From the NCBI GenBank assembly GCA_963989385.1, contig OZ022506.1, positions 61,205,434 through 61,269,433 on the forward strand: a stretch of 64,000 nucleotides of DNA. The letters are read 5' to 3'. Positions within the stretch are counted from its first letter, which is position 1. Each line of letters begins with the position of its first letter. Shown here piece by piece: positions 1 through 10,693 of the stretch. Origin of the DNA: Ctena decussata. Its lineage: Eukaryota; Mollusca; Bivalvia; Lucinida; Lucinidae. Both the position numbers and the translations under genes were made by a program. The notes under the pieces were generated by a model. It did no database searches, had not been told where the DNA came from, and saw nothing but the letters and a program-made list of their open reading frames with translations.

Positions 1-19
1 TTTACGTTTGGAAAGATTT

Positions 20-100
20 TGGCCATTCAGCGGGTCTCGAACCAGGGGCCGCTAGATTTAGCAGGTCATCGCTTAACCTACTTAGCTAGTACCGGAGTTG
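20..100 (-). mobile_element. tRNA-headed SINE, partial (runs off window start)
   Basis: Read on the minus strand this stretch has a perfect pol III B-box (GGTTCGAGACC, complement of 33-43) preceded by an A-box-like segment, so it looks like the tRNA-derived head of a SINE. The body and tail would lie beyond position 1. A functional tRNA is unlikely because no clean cloverleaf forms. Confidence 0.45.
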
Positions 101-621
101 ATTTGAAAGTAAACGCAATAGATTTAATGCGTATGGGTAAATCTTCAGTTTTTTTGGTTTGTTTTGCCATTTTTGCAAAGGGGAACCGCTTTTGTGGCTT
201 CCTGTCTGCTTTTTTTTTAATCGAAGAAGCCTTCCATTCCTGGACCCTGCTAATGTACTCCTTTCCACGCATGCAGCAGCCGTAGGGCCTTGATAAGCAG
301 GACTGACAGACGAATCTGACTAACGATTGACATTCATGGACGGACGCTCGGCGCCCCGTTACTACGGCTATGGATTCGTTCCGCTGAGGTGCGGGGGCAA
401 CGTCGATATGAGAATTTAAATACTACTACTATTACTAGAAGCCTTCCAAAAAGGATCTTCTCTTAGAAGAAATAATTTGCCCATATATTACCCCGTTGAA
501 GGGAGGCGAAATTGAAATTGACAGGGTTGCTTTCCCTGAACGTGTACACATTTATCTTGTCATGTGACCTCTCACTTTGTGGCAATTTTTGTCATGTGAT
601 ATTCAGATCATCCATCGCGTT

Positions 622-629
622 TATATAAG
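622..629 (+). promoter_or_regulatory. TATA box candidate for first 2OG oxygenase gene
   Basis: TATATAAG fits the metazoan TATA consensus and lies about 220 bp before the inferred splice acceptor of the oxygenase gene. A start site near 650 would give a short non-coding first exon ending at the AG/GTGAC donor at 687/688. This is inference from motif and spacing only. Confidence 0.35.
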
Positions 630-687
630 GTAATCAGAAACCTCACAAGTGGCTGTATAGCCTGAATCATTCCCATGAAAGGCTGAG

Positions 688-753
688 GTGACAAGCGAAT
701 GCTCTGATCGGACAGCACTTAAGTGCAGTCTGATCAGAGCATTCGCTTATCAC
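688..753. repeat. 33-bp-arm foldback hairpin
   Basis: The two 33-nt halves are reverse complements at 30 of 33 positions, meeting at a central CTTAAG. The left arm begins with GTGAC, which is also the best candidate 5' splice donor for the non-coding first exon of the downstream oxygenase gene. The internal CTCTGATCAGACTG-like words resemble those of the GAGCCGCG MITE family in this window. Confidence 0.75.
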
Positions 754-861
754 TAATACCACATTGTTGGAATTCACATGGTGTGGCTTAGGATGTGAGA
801 AAATTGTGAAATCATGCATGACTTAAATGGCTTGTATTGTTTTTCAGGAAAACCAGTATCG

Positions 862-1887
862 ATGGCAACAGAATCCATTGATCTTCCTATCATCGACCTA
901 GCTCGAGCAAAGAAAGACAGGCTAGGCGAGGCCAAACGAGTTGTGGACGTTTTAGAAAATATTGGTTTTGCCTATATTGACAACGTTGATGGTATCGACT
1001 ATGATGGCTATTGGAAATGTTGTCAATGGTTCTTTAGCAAGCCCTTAGAGTTCAAAAAGAAAATAATGCGTAAACAATGGAACCCAGAAAATAAGAACAT
1101 ATACCGCGGCTATTTTCCAGTTGTTCCGGGTGAACCGAGCCGGAAGGAAGCATTTGAATTTGCACGTGACCTTCGACCAGACGACAAAACAATCTCGCCC
1201 TCAAATTGGTTTTACGAGAAGTCTACTTGGCCAGAAGAAGACGGGTCATTTCCTTTTAAAGAGTTTTTGCAAAAACAGTATGAAGTTATGCATGAAACTT
1301 GTATGGAATTGTTAAGACTGTGTGCTATAGGACTTGGTATTCCTGAGAAGTCTTTTGAAGATATATTTGGAGACAAACCTTGTTCGACATTTCGTCTGCT
1401 GCACTATCCTCCATGGGATGGGGCTCCGCCGGAAAATGCCATCATAGAAGACGGAAAAGTTGTTACAACACCGGAACATACGGATTCTGATTTTATGACA
1501 TTGCTCACTACTTTTCATTTTAAGGGTCTGGAAGTGAGGCGGGCAGACGGCAACTGGGCGGCAGTGGATACACGCCCAGGTAGCCTCATTATGAATATCG
1601 GCGACACGTTCTCGCGCATGCTCGGTGGTCGATTCAAGGCGACAAATCACCGAGTGATAGATATTGGGTTGGACCGCTTCTCTGTACCGTTCTTCTTGAG
1701 TCCTAAATTTGATGGTGATATTGGGATTAACTTTCTAGCCCAGCATACGGGACAGGGACCAAAGCATGTCCCGGAACGATTTGGTCCGTGGGTGTTGCAC
1801 ACTATGAAACATCAAAAGAAATATTTTGAATACAAAGTTTTGCCAGACATTGAAACTCCATGCGCTCTTTGTGAAAAGACGCAATAA
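862..1887 (+). CDS. 2-oxoglutarate/Fe(II)-dependent oxygenase, isopenicillin N synthase-like
   Basis: The encoded 341-residue protein belongs to the isopenicillin N synthase/ACC oxidase-like oxygenases, soluble enzymes that couple 2-oxoglutarate decarboxylation to substrate oxidation; the substrate here is unknown. An N-terminal DIOX_N-type region (about 8-130) starts with LPIIDLARA. The catalytic jelly roll (about 180-300) carries the iron triad H206, D208 (HTD) and H263, and the co-substrate motif R272-x-S274. All key residues are present and the length is normal. I chose ATG 862 over the upstream ATG at 814 because a pyrimidine-rich splice acceptor ends at 847 and homology to the paralogue at 25304 begins here. 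The whole coding region sits in one exon behind a 5' UTR intron. Confidence 0.9.
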   Translation: MATESIDLPIIDLARAKKDRLGEAKRVVDVLENIGFAYIDNVDGIDYDGYWKCCQWFFSKPLEFKKKIMRKQWNPENKNIYRGYFPVVPGEPSRKEAFEFARDLRPDDKTISPSNWFYEKSTWPEEDGSFPFKEFLQKQYEVMHETCMELLRLCAIGLGIPEKSFEDIFGDKPCSTFRLLHYPPWDGAPPENAIIEDGKVVTTPEHTDSDFMTLLTTFHFKGLEVRRADGNWAAVDTRPGSLIMNIGDTFSRMLGGRFKATNHRVIDIGLDRFSVPFFLSPKFDGDIGINFLAQHTGQGPKHVPERFGPWVLHTMKHQKKYFEYKVLPDIETPCALCEKTQ

Positions 1888-3420
1888 TTTGCTTTTAAAT
1901 TAACATATTTAAGAAGAATTTGTGCATTTTTTTTCCCTCCATTTTTACAAAAAGAAACAATGTTTGTGACTTCCTGTTTGCTTTTCTGGACAAAGCAACC
2001 CTTCTAAAATATGGGTCTAATCTTTAAAGGAAAGAACTTGGACGTACTTGAGTAAATAATTTCCTTTAAGAATCACCAGTGAAAGCACTCGTATCTGGAA
2101 ATATTTGCCTTTCTCGTATGGGGTCATTCTTAAAGAAAGACTGTTTTCCCACAGGGGAGAACATATTCCATTAATAAATGTTCCCTGTGGCGACAAAGGA
2201 TTCATGCCGAAGAAAGCATGTTTTCCTCCATAGTTATTTACATTGGAAGCAGCAGCAGATGGAGGCGAAACGTTTCTACTTACAGTACTTTGTTATTGCG
2301 GTGTATCACTGTTCATTAAACTTGAAAAAGAAATGATTCTTTTCTGGGGGAAAAATGTGACGGAGCGATCTATTTACACAGAAGCTTGAAGTTTCTTGAT
2401 AATCAGATTCGTAACAAACACGTGGACCCAATCGTTCAAAGCATCGTTACCTTAGCGAAGGCGTTAGTCAAGACTTTTTTTTAGTCTTATACCTACTCAT
2501 AAAATCAGTTGCGGTATTTTTTTTTTTTTTTGATTAAAAATTGTAAGGGGCTTTTGCACTGCAAAAGCTCATCACATTATTTCAGCAAAATAATTTTGAC
2601 TCTGTGTATATAGTAAGCTTCAAAGTTTAATGTCTTTTTAACCAGTAAGTTGATAGAATCCATGTTGGGCGCCAATTGTCACGGGAAGGCCTGTTTGAGC
2701 CTTACGTGGGCCCTATCATCGGATTCCAAAATATATGATGTATTGTCCACTGCTATGGTATTCAAACATGAAAACAAACAATGACGATTTAAATGGATTT
2801 ATTTACAGGTTAATATAGGCCACTTCAGATCTGACATTATGGCCTGAAACAAGTATTATAAACCATAACTATACATTGTAAACATGCATACAAGAGAAGA
2901 TGGCAAAAACATTTTGATTTACAACCACTAACTATAGATTTGGTTAGTTGGTCGGTTGGTTGATTGTTTGTTTTAGGGTTAACAGCCCTCTGAGACAGTA
3001 TTTCAGTCTATATATCTGGCCGTCTCCCACAGAGGGAGAAAGAAGAGATGATAGACGAGAGAAAACATATCCAAACAAGCACCACTCGCACCTACTGTAA
3101 GCACACAGTAGCCCATTGCCCCACTATCAGCCAAACTAAGAGGAACGCCCGGCACTGAAATTTACCCAGCACAATCGCCCGGCCAGACAATTCCCTTGAG
3201 CTATAGAACGAGATGCACTATCTTTCTACAATGTATATGTACATGTAAATCCTTCAAACTGTCGACAAAAAAGCATCTCGGATCAAAAAAAAAAAAATAC
3301 TCGTTGCTTCCACATCAAATCATTTTCAGGAAAACCGAGCACCTGGAAGAGGATCATATACATGTATTTAACAGACAATAAAAGCAGCTGGTGTCAGCTG
3401 AAGGGCAATTTTTAGAGAAC
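1888..3420. other. Non-coding stretch after first oxygenase gene
   Basis: It starts with the 3' UTR of the oxygenase gene; I see no clear AATAAA signal there. No ORF looks real. The only recognisable item is the possible primer-binding-site/LTR boundary near 2663-2690, listed separately. Confidence 0.6.
2663..2690 (-). mobile_element. Possible LTR edge with primer-binding-site-like motif
   Basis: On the minus strand a CCCGTGACA end is followed at once by TTGGCGCCCAACATGG, which resembles the tRNA-primed binding site of LTR retroelements. If real, the LTR extends to higher coordinates, starting on the plus strand at TGTCACGGG (2678). No gag or pol coding is visible next to it, so this may be a fragment or a chance match. 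Confidence 0.25.
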
Positions 3421-3570
3421 GGGGTTCGAGGATATAAAACTTGAGAATAAGCTCAAACTCAAAATAAAGCACACTGATTGGCTGCTTCCGAGCACATGCT
3501 CGGAAGGAGCCAATCAGTGTGCTTTATTTTGAGATTGACTTTATACTCAAGTTTTATAACCTTGAACCCG
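3421..3570. mobile_element. Foldback MITE, TTATAAAACTTGAG family, copy 1
   Basis: Near-palindrome of about 150 bp. The ends read GGGTTCGAGG.TATAAAAC and its complement GTTTTATAACCTTGAACCC; the centre has opposed CCAAT boxes (ATTGGCTGC and GCCAATCAG) around a GAGCA..TGCTC turn. Two more copies lie at 10530 and 63384. Confidence 0.85.
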
Positions 3571-3679
3571 GAAGGAATCAAGAGAAAGAGGTTCACTCAC
3601 GTCTCCAAGAAAATATATGAAAAAAAAGCGAACGAAAGTCATTTAAAATTGTTGATAAACTTGTAAAATTTATATTGTA

Positions 3680-4500
3680 CTAGAAAAAAGCCCGCGCAAG
3701 CGCGGAAATATTTCATGATAGTCAATTTTATATATAAAAAGCGAGTTTTAATTTTTCAATGTAAATGGCCTTAGGCCCAGGTGAAGATATGACCTTTACC
3801 ATGAATACTCACTAAAGCTTCATTTACCTAATTAGTTGTCTGCATCTACAAACTTTCAGGTAGCAGACTGCATTGTTTCTAAAAAAAAATCAACTTTTTT
3901 CACTTTTTCCTATAGAAAAACCTAAGTGACTCAAAAGTTGACCTTGCCGTAAAACTGATCAAGGTCATCCCAGGGTCATCATTTATATAAATTTTGTTGA
4001 GCTTTTGAGTCCTTGATGCGACATGCTAAGTTTCAAGATCATAGGATTTGTGGTTCTGGGGGAGAATTGGTTGATTTGATGCTCAACGTCCACGGTAAAC
4101 AGCTAAGGTCATGTCGGGACGGTCAGTTAACGTAACCACACTATTCCTGGGCAGGCTTAGACCTCCTAAGCGGTTAACCAGTACTAAGTGCACATACTTT
4201 CGCCAGTAACTGACAACTGCCCTTCTTGAATCAGCGGAAGGAGAAACGAAAGTATGTGGCCAGACCGGGTTTCGAACCCAGGACCTCTGACTTATGAGTC
4301 AGGTGCCCTACCGATTGCGCTACGCGGCCCGGCGTGGTTCTGGGGAAGAAGATTTTTGAAATTTTTTACCATAATAAATGTTTGCCATCTTGGTTATGTG
4401 ACCTGTCCTGGGTTTTTTTTTTCTGGAAAAATTGGGTCCTGGAACGTTTTGGGGAAAAATATTCAAGCCCTCTGAAGACTAAAGGCTTATTTAGCTTCGT
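3680..4500. mobile_element. Degenerate Helentron-like repeat interrupted by a SINE
   Basis: Begins with a CCGCGC-AA-GCGCGG hairpin (3692-3705) and contains AAGGTCA phrases and a TTTTTACCATA..GCCATCTTGGTTATGTGACC segment that is also found near 10770-10810 in the large element there. The sequence is continuous once the SINE at 4062-4334 and one copy of its duplication are removed. Confidence 0.45.
4062..4334 (-). mobile_element. tRNA-derived SINE with target-site duplication
   Basis: The minus strand has a tRNA-like head at 4251-4334 with an A-box-like TAGCGCAATCGGTAGG and a B-box GGTTCGAAACC. A roughly 190-bp unrelated body follows. The element is bracketed by the direct repeat TGGTTCTGGGG at 4051-4061 and 4335-4345, the expected signature of L1-type retroposition. 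Confidence 0.75.
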
Positions 4501-4629
4501 TGAATCATTGAAATTTATTTGTCTGCTTCGCTGGAAAAAATGCCCTTTCTTACCTGGCGCATGTGTGTTAACCTTAGACATTTTTAATTTTTGTCTTTTC
4601 GAAAGTTCAGTTCAGTTTGAATTCTCCTA

Positions 4630-5530
4630 ACGACGTTCCCCAAGTGGCTCAGCGGTACGTAACCATAGCCGCACACACTTGGCGCCGTGTGTCCGTCCAA
4701 CTTTTCGAAAGACCATGTGCGTTGAGCTTTATTCTTCAATGGGCGAGTTCGATTGGCTACTCGTATTGACCATCGTTCTGGAAGAAAATGGGTCGTTTCG
4801 AGCCAGGGCCGTCGGGACTATGACCATTTAGTTCTTCATCCGTTTAGACATATGAGCAAAAATACAAAAATAAATCGTTATTTATGGGGAATGACGTACG
4901 TTCATGGGTCGGATTTTTGCATTAGAACCTGCTAAATTTGGACTTGCTTAGCAGCGCGCCGATATAACGACGCAGAACCGAAACGACCGGACTAATTTAA
5001 AACATGTATTCGAGTACACGATAATTTCACCCGAACGCACCCATTGTTGACAAAAAAAAATCGACCAATAGTCGAAGTTTCTAGAAAAATACTTGGGAGA
5101 ATTTAAAATGAAAGACGAATTTAATTCCCAAATTCTTTAAATCTACGTGAAACTAAAACACACGCTAACCGAAATTATCAATGATAGCAATATGCGAAAG
5201 AACCAGTATAGAAATTACGCTTGAAAATGCCACCAATTTTGCAGTTTATTTAGTATTATAGATTCATGTAGCAGTATTTTTTTCGATAAATCATCGCTAA
5301 CTGACGAAATGCAATGACGGAAATAAATGAATGCCAGGTCAAAACTGTCGTGAAAAGGATGCAGGGGACCTTGCTAATTTTGATAAATTGTGGTACATAC
5401 GAGGAAAGATTTTTAACGTCCAGACATTTATATACTACGGTCGTTTTACCAAAAGCTTTTATATGGCTGCGAACTTTGGAATAATTTGCTTCCGAAAATA
5501 CGATATGGCACAAACCAGCCACCACAGTAG
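4630..5530. other. Non-coding stretch, no recognised feature
   Basis: Only short shadow ORFs. No repeat structure, hairpin or splice-bounded coding segment stood out. Confidence 0.5.
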
Positions 5531-5594
5531 ACTTCTTTTTGTCGAGCCCGCTTGCGAAGAGCGAGACATAGTTGTTACAATGTCAGTTCGGTGT

Positions 5595-5652
5595 ATGTCC
5601 GTGCGTGCGTTAGTGCGTGCGTGCGTGCGTGCGTGCGTGCGTTAGTGCGTGC
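5595..5652 (+). repeat. (GTGC)n microsatellite
   Basis: Alternating GTGC/GTGCGT units with a single TTAGTG interruption at each side. It forms the boundary between the left terminus and the tandem core of the surrounding element. Confidence 0.85.
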
Positions 5653-5667
5653 GTCCGTCCGGATTTG

Positions 5668-6800
5668 TCCGGGCCATAACTTCTACATTTATGGATGGAT
5701 TTCAAAATAATTTGGCACAATTGTTCTCCTTGATGAGTAGAAGTGCCTTTTGAAACATTTGTTCAGGTAGGTCCAAGGTCAAGGTCACACTTGAAGGTCA
5801 AATAATAAAATGGTCATAAATTGAGCTTGTCCGGGCCATAACTTCTACATTTATGGATGAATTTCAAAATAATTTGGCACAATTGTTCTCCCTGATGAGT
5901 AGAAGTGCTTTTTGAAACATTGGTTCAGGTAGGTCCAAGGTCAAGGTCACACTTGAAGGTCAAATGATAAAATGGCCATAAATTGAGCTTGTCCGAGCCA
6001 TTACTTCTACATAAATGGATGGCTTTTAAAATAATTTGGCACAATTGTTCTCCTTGATGAGTAGAAGTGCCTTTTGAAACATTTGTTCAGGTAGGTCCAA
6101 GGTCAAGGTCACACTTGAAGGTCAAATAATAAAATGGTCATAAATTGAGCTTGTCCGGGCCATAACTTCTACATTTATGGATGAATTTCAAAATAATTTG
6201 GCACAATTGTTCTCCCTGATTAGTAGAAGTGCCATTTGAAACATTTGTTCAGGTAGGTCCAAGGTCAAGGTCACATTTGAAGGTCAAATTATAAAATGGC
6301 CATAAATTGAGCTTGTCCGAGCCATTACTTCTACATTTATGGATGGATTTCAAAATAATTTGGCACAATTGTTCTCCTTGATGTTTAAAAGTGCCATTTG
6401 GAAAATTTATTCAGGTATGTCCAAGGTCAAGGTCACTCTTGAAGGTCAAATGATAAAATGGCCGTAATTTGAGCTTGTCTGAGCCATAACTTCAACATTT
6501 ACAAATGGATTTCAAAATAATTTAACACAATTGTTCTCCTTGATGAGAAGAAGTGCAGTTTGGAACATTTGTTCTAGTAGGTCCAAAGTCAAGGTCACAC
6601 TTGAAGGTCAAATGATTAAATGGTCATAAATTGAGCTTGTCCGAGCCATTACTTCTACATTTACGGATGAATTTCAAAATAATTTGGCACAATTGTTCTT
6701 CTTGATGAGTGGAAGTGTCAAGTGACATATGTGTTTGGGTAGGTCCAAGGTCAAGGTCACACTTGAAGGTCAGATATTGTAACTGTCATAAATTGAGCTT
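5668..6800 (+). repeat. About seven tandem units of ~162 bp
   Basis: Each unit contains CCATAACTTCTACATTTATG, then AATTTGGCACAATTGTTCTC, then GGTCCAAGGTCAAGGTCAC. The first units are nearly identical and the last two are visibly diverged. The unit has no ORF and is the core of the surrounding mobile element. Confidence 0.9.
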
Positions 6801-7045
6801 GCCTGTGTCATCACTTCTACTTATTTTCCTTTGTGAAAATTTGGAGGAAAAAAAAGAAGAAAATGCTGGCTAAGCATGATGTTTTTTGGCTTCTTTCTAG
6901 AGTGAAGCAGTTACATAGTCTTGACATACTTATAGGTCACTAAAGCAAACAGCGGGCTCGACCAGTTGTCCCTGGACAACCTTCTAGTTTAGGTCAAAAT
7001 GGTAGATAACCTCGTGTAGAATTTTCTCTGTTCGCATAGACCATA

Positions 7046-7152
7046 CCCACTCGGCACACAACGTTGAATTAACATTGAATCAAGGTTGATTTAACGCCAA
7101 AAGGTTAAATCAACATTGATTCAAAGTTGACACAAGGTTGTGTGCCAACAGT
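7046..7152. mobile_element. Short palindromic MITE, GTTGAATCAA family
   Basis: About 105 bp, with GGCACACAACGTTGAAT on the left and a complementary GGTTGTGTGCC on the right. The interior is built of GTTGATT/AATCAAC words. Related copies are at 15878, 16921, 22443 and 32162. It lies 130 bp past the stop codon of the B-box gene. Confidence 0.7.
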
Positions 7153-7287
7153 GTAAGATATATCTGTCCGATATCATGGATCATTTTTATCAGTTTCATC
7201 CCATCGAGAGGCTGATCATACTAAGTTCTGAACCTGTCCTTTGAAAGGTTTTATGACAACTTAAACTTGTCGATTTGATTATTTATA

Positions 7288-9513
7288 TCAGACGACCCTT
7301 TCTTGCTGAAATAAGATCAGTTGATGAGCCGTATCATCATATGCAATTGCTTTTGGCCTGTCACTCAGACCATTCTGTCTAGACAGTAGAATCTTCTCCT
7401 CAGACAAGTCCCTGGACAGCACTGACACCTCAGATGTCTCCCAGTAACAGACATAGACGTTGCCAGCAGTATCAGTGATAACACCTCTCGGTTTCTTCCT
7501 CTCCTTCAACTGACATCTGGTGATAACCTCGCCAGTGTTACCATTAAATAATACTAACGTGTCATTATCCCAGTCAACTATGACAGTAGATGATCTCTCA
7601 TCCTCATGACTACACACGGACCAAGGCGATTTAAATAGTGGCTGCTTCTGTTGATCACACGACACTGACCAGTAAACTCCACCAGTGTGGTCAATCAGCT
7701 TCACAGAGGACCAACTGCATGGACTGGTGACGACTAGTTTGTTATTACAGCTGCTGATACCGTGTATAGGGTACCAAAGTCGTGTTGTTGTCTTGATACT
7801 GAGCTGACTACCAGAGATATCCAGTATGACCAGTGATTTGTTGGCAGTAACAGCGGCTTCCTTGTCACTGATCACAGCTATATCACTGGGTAGGTCGGGA
7901 ACTGAGACAGAGGACAAGAACTTCATGTCATAAGAGAACGACTTAACTTTATTGTTTTTACTATCAGTCATTAGGATTCTTTTGTCTCTTGTCATCGCCA
8001 TGCCTGTGATCCAGCAATAGCTAAAATCATCTGTCAGTTTGATATTGTAAGAATTCTGTTTCGTTGCTTTTATCTTTGACAGTGACTGAGTCGGTTGCGC
8101 AATAAAAGACGCACTGGCAGACTCTCCTATATTTGAAGCACCAGGTATTTGTCCAACAGTTGGTTGGGCTGTTCTGCGCTTCGGAGTGGAAACTGGGAAC
8201 ATTATTTGTGGGACTACTATGTCAACGTCGAGCGGACATGATTTCGACTTTTGTATTGTTCCTGGCGTAAACGTGGAAGACAAAATTTCTTGAATTGCTT
8301 TGCTTGGTAAGAAGGACAGTGAATCAAATGTAAGAGATTTAAATGATTCTTGACGCTCAGTTATGAGTCTCCTGGTAAACGTCTTAACTCTTTCGGTGCC
8401 AAAGTCGCAAAAATGCGACTTTGCAAACAGCGTATATCCAGATCAGCCGGCTCTTAAAAGAGCCGTCTGATCAGGATCTACACTGTTTGCCATTCAAATA
8501 TGAACTTAAAAAGCCTGATTTTATGAAAAAAGTCTTTAGATTGTTAAAATTTCCAATTACAAATCTGTCGTCTGATGATTTGAGCAGACGGAAATTTGTC
8601 GTCTGAAAAATTTGGCGCCGAAAGAGTTAAAAATATTTTTGTATCAATAGATCTACCTTTTAGCTCTTTGGTTTAAACAATATTTATTCAAAAAGAAATA
8701 GTACAATGCATACATGTATATAAACAGTAGACATATAACTAAGCGAAGAAAAGCATACATGCATACTATGTTAAAACACTGATGACTAAACATGGATCTG
8801 AACGGAAGCCTTCGGCTTATAGAGTTCATTTCCAGTTCAGATAGCGGTGAATCAAGTTTTAGAATTATGTCACTGACTTTATTTTGGTGACAGTATAGAA
8901 CTGACCTCTGGGTTTGACAACTGGTTTGTATTTTATTCTTAATAGCACTGAACAATTTGTTAACATTTGCAATGATTTGGTCATTGATCTGCTGAGCATC
9001 GTCAAGCATTGTTTGCTCTTGCTCTGACAGCTTCTTAAGTTCCTTGTCCACTGAGACCAGAGCTGCCTTCAAAGTATCCTGTAATTGTTTGATTTTGTCA
9101 TACAATGCGCAAATTTCAGAAAAATGAACATTTCTACAGAAATCTTCTACTTTCTTGATGGTACAGCCGCTGTGTTTAGAGGAAGAACATAAAGAACAGA
9201 GCAGGATCTTATGCTCACTACAAAACTCATCTTTTAGTAGTTTTAGATGGTCGTCACAATGGTCAAACCTTGGTGGTTTATCAGCCTGTGATTTTGGCAT
9301 GTCATCACCGTGTACGACATCGTGGTGCTTGGATGCCTGGAGTTTTCCATGGAAACCGTAACAGTCAGAGCACAAGAACTGAAAACAGTCTTTACAAAAT
9401 CCGCAAACTGTGACATTTAGGTCCTTCAGCTCATAGCAGAGATCACAAAAAGGATCTACTAACTCATCGCTTGTGCCATGTTCATGATGTTTCGAGTCCA
9501 CGGAGTCAGCCAT
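7288..9513 (-). CDS. B-box/coiled-coil/NHL-like propeller protein (TRIM-like, no RING), two exons
   Basis: Inferred exons are 9513-8767 and 8382-7288 (minus strand), both phase 0, giving 613 residues. Exon 1 encodes a B-box-1-like zinc region (CDLC..CGFC..CSDC, about 22-55), a B-box 2 (CDDH..CSEH..CSLC..H, about 86-125) and a coiled coil (about 125-215). Exon 2 encodes a region with TGMAMTRD, GISSCNNKLVV and DTAGNVYVC, typical of the NHL/TRIM-type beta-propeller. There is no RING, so ubiquitin-ligase activity is not expected; bivalves carry many such TRIM-like proteins, often linked to immunity. ATG 9513 is preferred because a pyrimidine-rich acceptor (ACACAG) ends at 9515. The donor ATA/GTATGC at 8766 and acceptor at 8383 are my choices; the acceptor lies at the edge of an inserted MITE and is weak. 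Confidence 0.75.
8384..8630. mobile_element. TTAA-flanked foldback MITE inside the intron of the B-box gene
   Basis: Terminal inverted repeats CTCTTTCGGTGCCAAA and TTTGGCGCCGAAAGAG are each bounded by TTAA, the target duplicated by piggyBac-type transposases. The interior carries the GCAAACAG..CTGTTTGC hairpin (8423-8490) that recurs in other MITEs here. Confidence 0.8.
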
Positions 9514-9519
9514 TCTGTG

Positions 9520-10036
9520 TAGATAAATATACTGGGATATTATTAAACTGTATCTCATCAGTAAAATGTTCATGTATAGGAAGGAAAATTGATAATGGCA
9601 TAAATATTTTACAGAAAAAAAATGGGATTTTTTTTTTCAAAGACAAACCTTTGCATTGCAACAAAAGAGCAGCAAACCGATACTTTGTAAAAGTAGGCAA
9701 TTTAACTGCGAATGGCGGAAAAGAAGTGAATATTTAGAAGATACCGCATATTAAGGTGTTTAGATACATATTCAGTGGGAGAAACTCTGCTGGTGTCATT
9801 TTCATCTCCCTGCTAAACAGGGTCGACACTTCGAGGAACAAATTTGCTCCTGTAAAAGCGAATTCTTTCCTTTAAGTGTTGGCACTAGTTTGGAAGGATT
9901 TCGTCGTCCCAAGGGACAAAAGTTGTCTCCCGCTGACAAAACTGGTGGAAAAACTTGAATATGTAACCAAATACTTTACAGCGCACTGTGGTTGTGGAAG
10001 TAAATATCAAAGGGTTGTGGTGAATGTCAAAATTAA
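9520..10036. other. Upstream region of the B-box gene
   Basis: Should contain the 5' UTR intron and promoter of the minus-strand gene. No TATA box or first exon could be fixed. The rest shows nothing distinctive. Confidence 0.4.
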
Positions 10037-10255
10037 GGGGCCGTATTCATAAATCGACTTAAGTGGTTGCTATGCTGTTGCTAAGGCTATTTTTTTAAGG
10101 AGATTTCCCGCAACTATGAAATTTGCTATGGACTAACAGTCTTACAAAGACTGTTCCTTCATAGCAACTTTCATAGTTGTAGGAAATCACCTTTACAGAA
10201 ATTTAGCCTTAGCAACAGCATACCAACGACTTAAGTCGTTTTATGAATACGACCC
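10037..10255. mobile_element. Foldback MITE, GGGCCGTATTCATAA family, copy 1
   Basis: The left end GGGGCCGTATTCATAAA..CGACTTAAG is complementary to the right end CTTAAGTCG..TTATGAATACGACCC. The arms continue through TGCTGTTGCTAAGG and AACTATGAAATTTGCT to an ACAGTC-TTACAAA-GACTGT centre. A closer-to-perfect copy lies at 62056. Confidence 0.85.
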
Positions 10256-10484
10256 AAGATGTAGGTAAGTGAATGTTTTGCAAAAGATTACACCTATAAA
10301 GCTGTATGGATACACTGCCATGTCTTTTCAGAGACACACAGCTTTTGTGACTCTGATTGCCTCCCTTGACAAAAAACTAAAAAAAACTTTTAAAATGAGT
10401 ATACTCTTATAGGAAAGACTTTGCATCTAGGAGAGCAAATCTTTACTTTAAGAGTTGACTCTAATTGAAAACAAAGCAAAAATG

Positions 10485-10520
10485 AAAAAAAAAAAAAAAA
10501 ACAAAAAAAAAAAAAAAAAA
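10485..10520. repeat. Poly(A) runs
   Basis: Two A-runs separated by one C, next to a foldback MITE. No retrotransposon body could be tied to them. Confidence 0.7.
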
Positions 10521-10529
10521 CAGAAATGT

Positions 10530-10668
10530 CCCCGAGGTTATAAAACTTGAGTACATTCTCAAACTCAAAATAAAGCACATTGATTGACTGCTTCATATGC
10601 TCGGAAGCAGCCAATCAGTGTGCTTTAGTTTGAGTTTGAGATTATGCTCAAGTTTAATAACCTCGGAC
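10530..10668. mobile_element. Foldback MITE, TTATAAAACTTGAG family, copy 2
   Basis: CCGAGGTTATAAAACTTGAG and its complement at the right end. The centre is ATTGACTGCTTC..GAAGCAGCCAAT, so one of the two CCAAT boxes has been lost by substitution. Confidence 0.85.
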
Positions 10669-10693
10669 TCTTGTTGTTCTGCTACTAGGCAAA

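Larger units (their letters stand above)
5531..6987. mobile_element. Helentron/pearl-like element with 162-bp minisatellite core
   Basis: The termini carry the inverted words GTCGAGCCCGC (5541) and GCGGGCTCGAC (6952-6962), and the right end adds a TTGTCC-CT-GGACAA hairpin (6966-6979) followed by CTTCTAG. Inside the left end lies a GTGCGTGC microsatellite, then the tandem core. This matches the non-autonomous Helentron-related (HINE/pearl) elements known from bivalves. No transposase is encoded. Confidence 0.65.

Noticed and set aside
814..861. Upstream ATG as the start of the first oxygenase
   Set aside because: It lies before a clear splice acceptor (AG at 846-847) and the added 16 residues have no counterpart in the paralogue.
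4257..4331. tRNA-Met gene on the minus strand
   Set aside because: The CAT-containing anticodon loop has six bases when the stem is paired, the acceptor stem has a mismatch, and the segment continues into a SINE body bounded by a target-site duplication.
8653..8766. Extension of B-box exon 1 to the ORF stop at 8653
   Set aside because: The translation beyond 8767 becomes hydrophobic and tyrosine-rich, unlike a coiled-coil/propeller linker; a GTATGC donor at 8766 restores phase with the next block.
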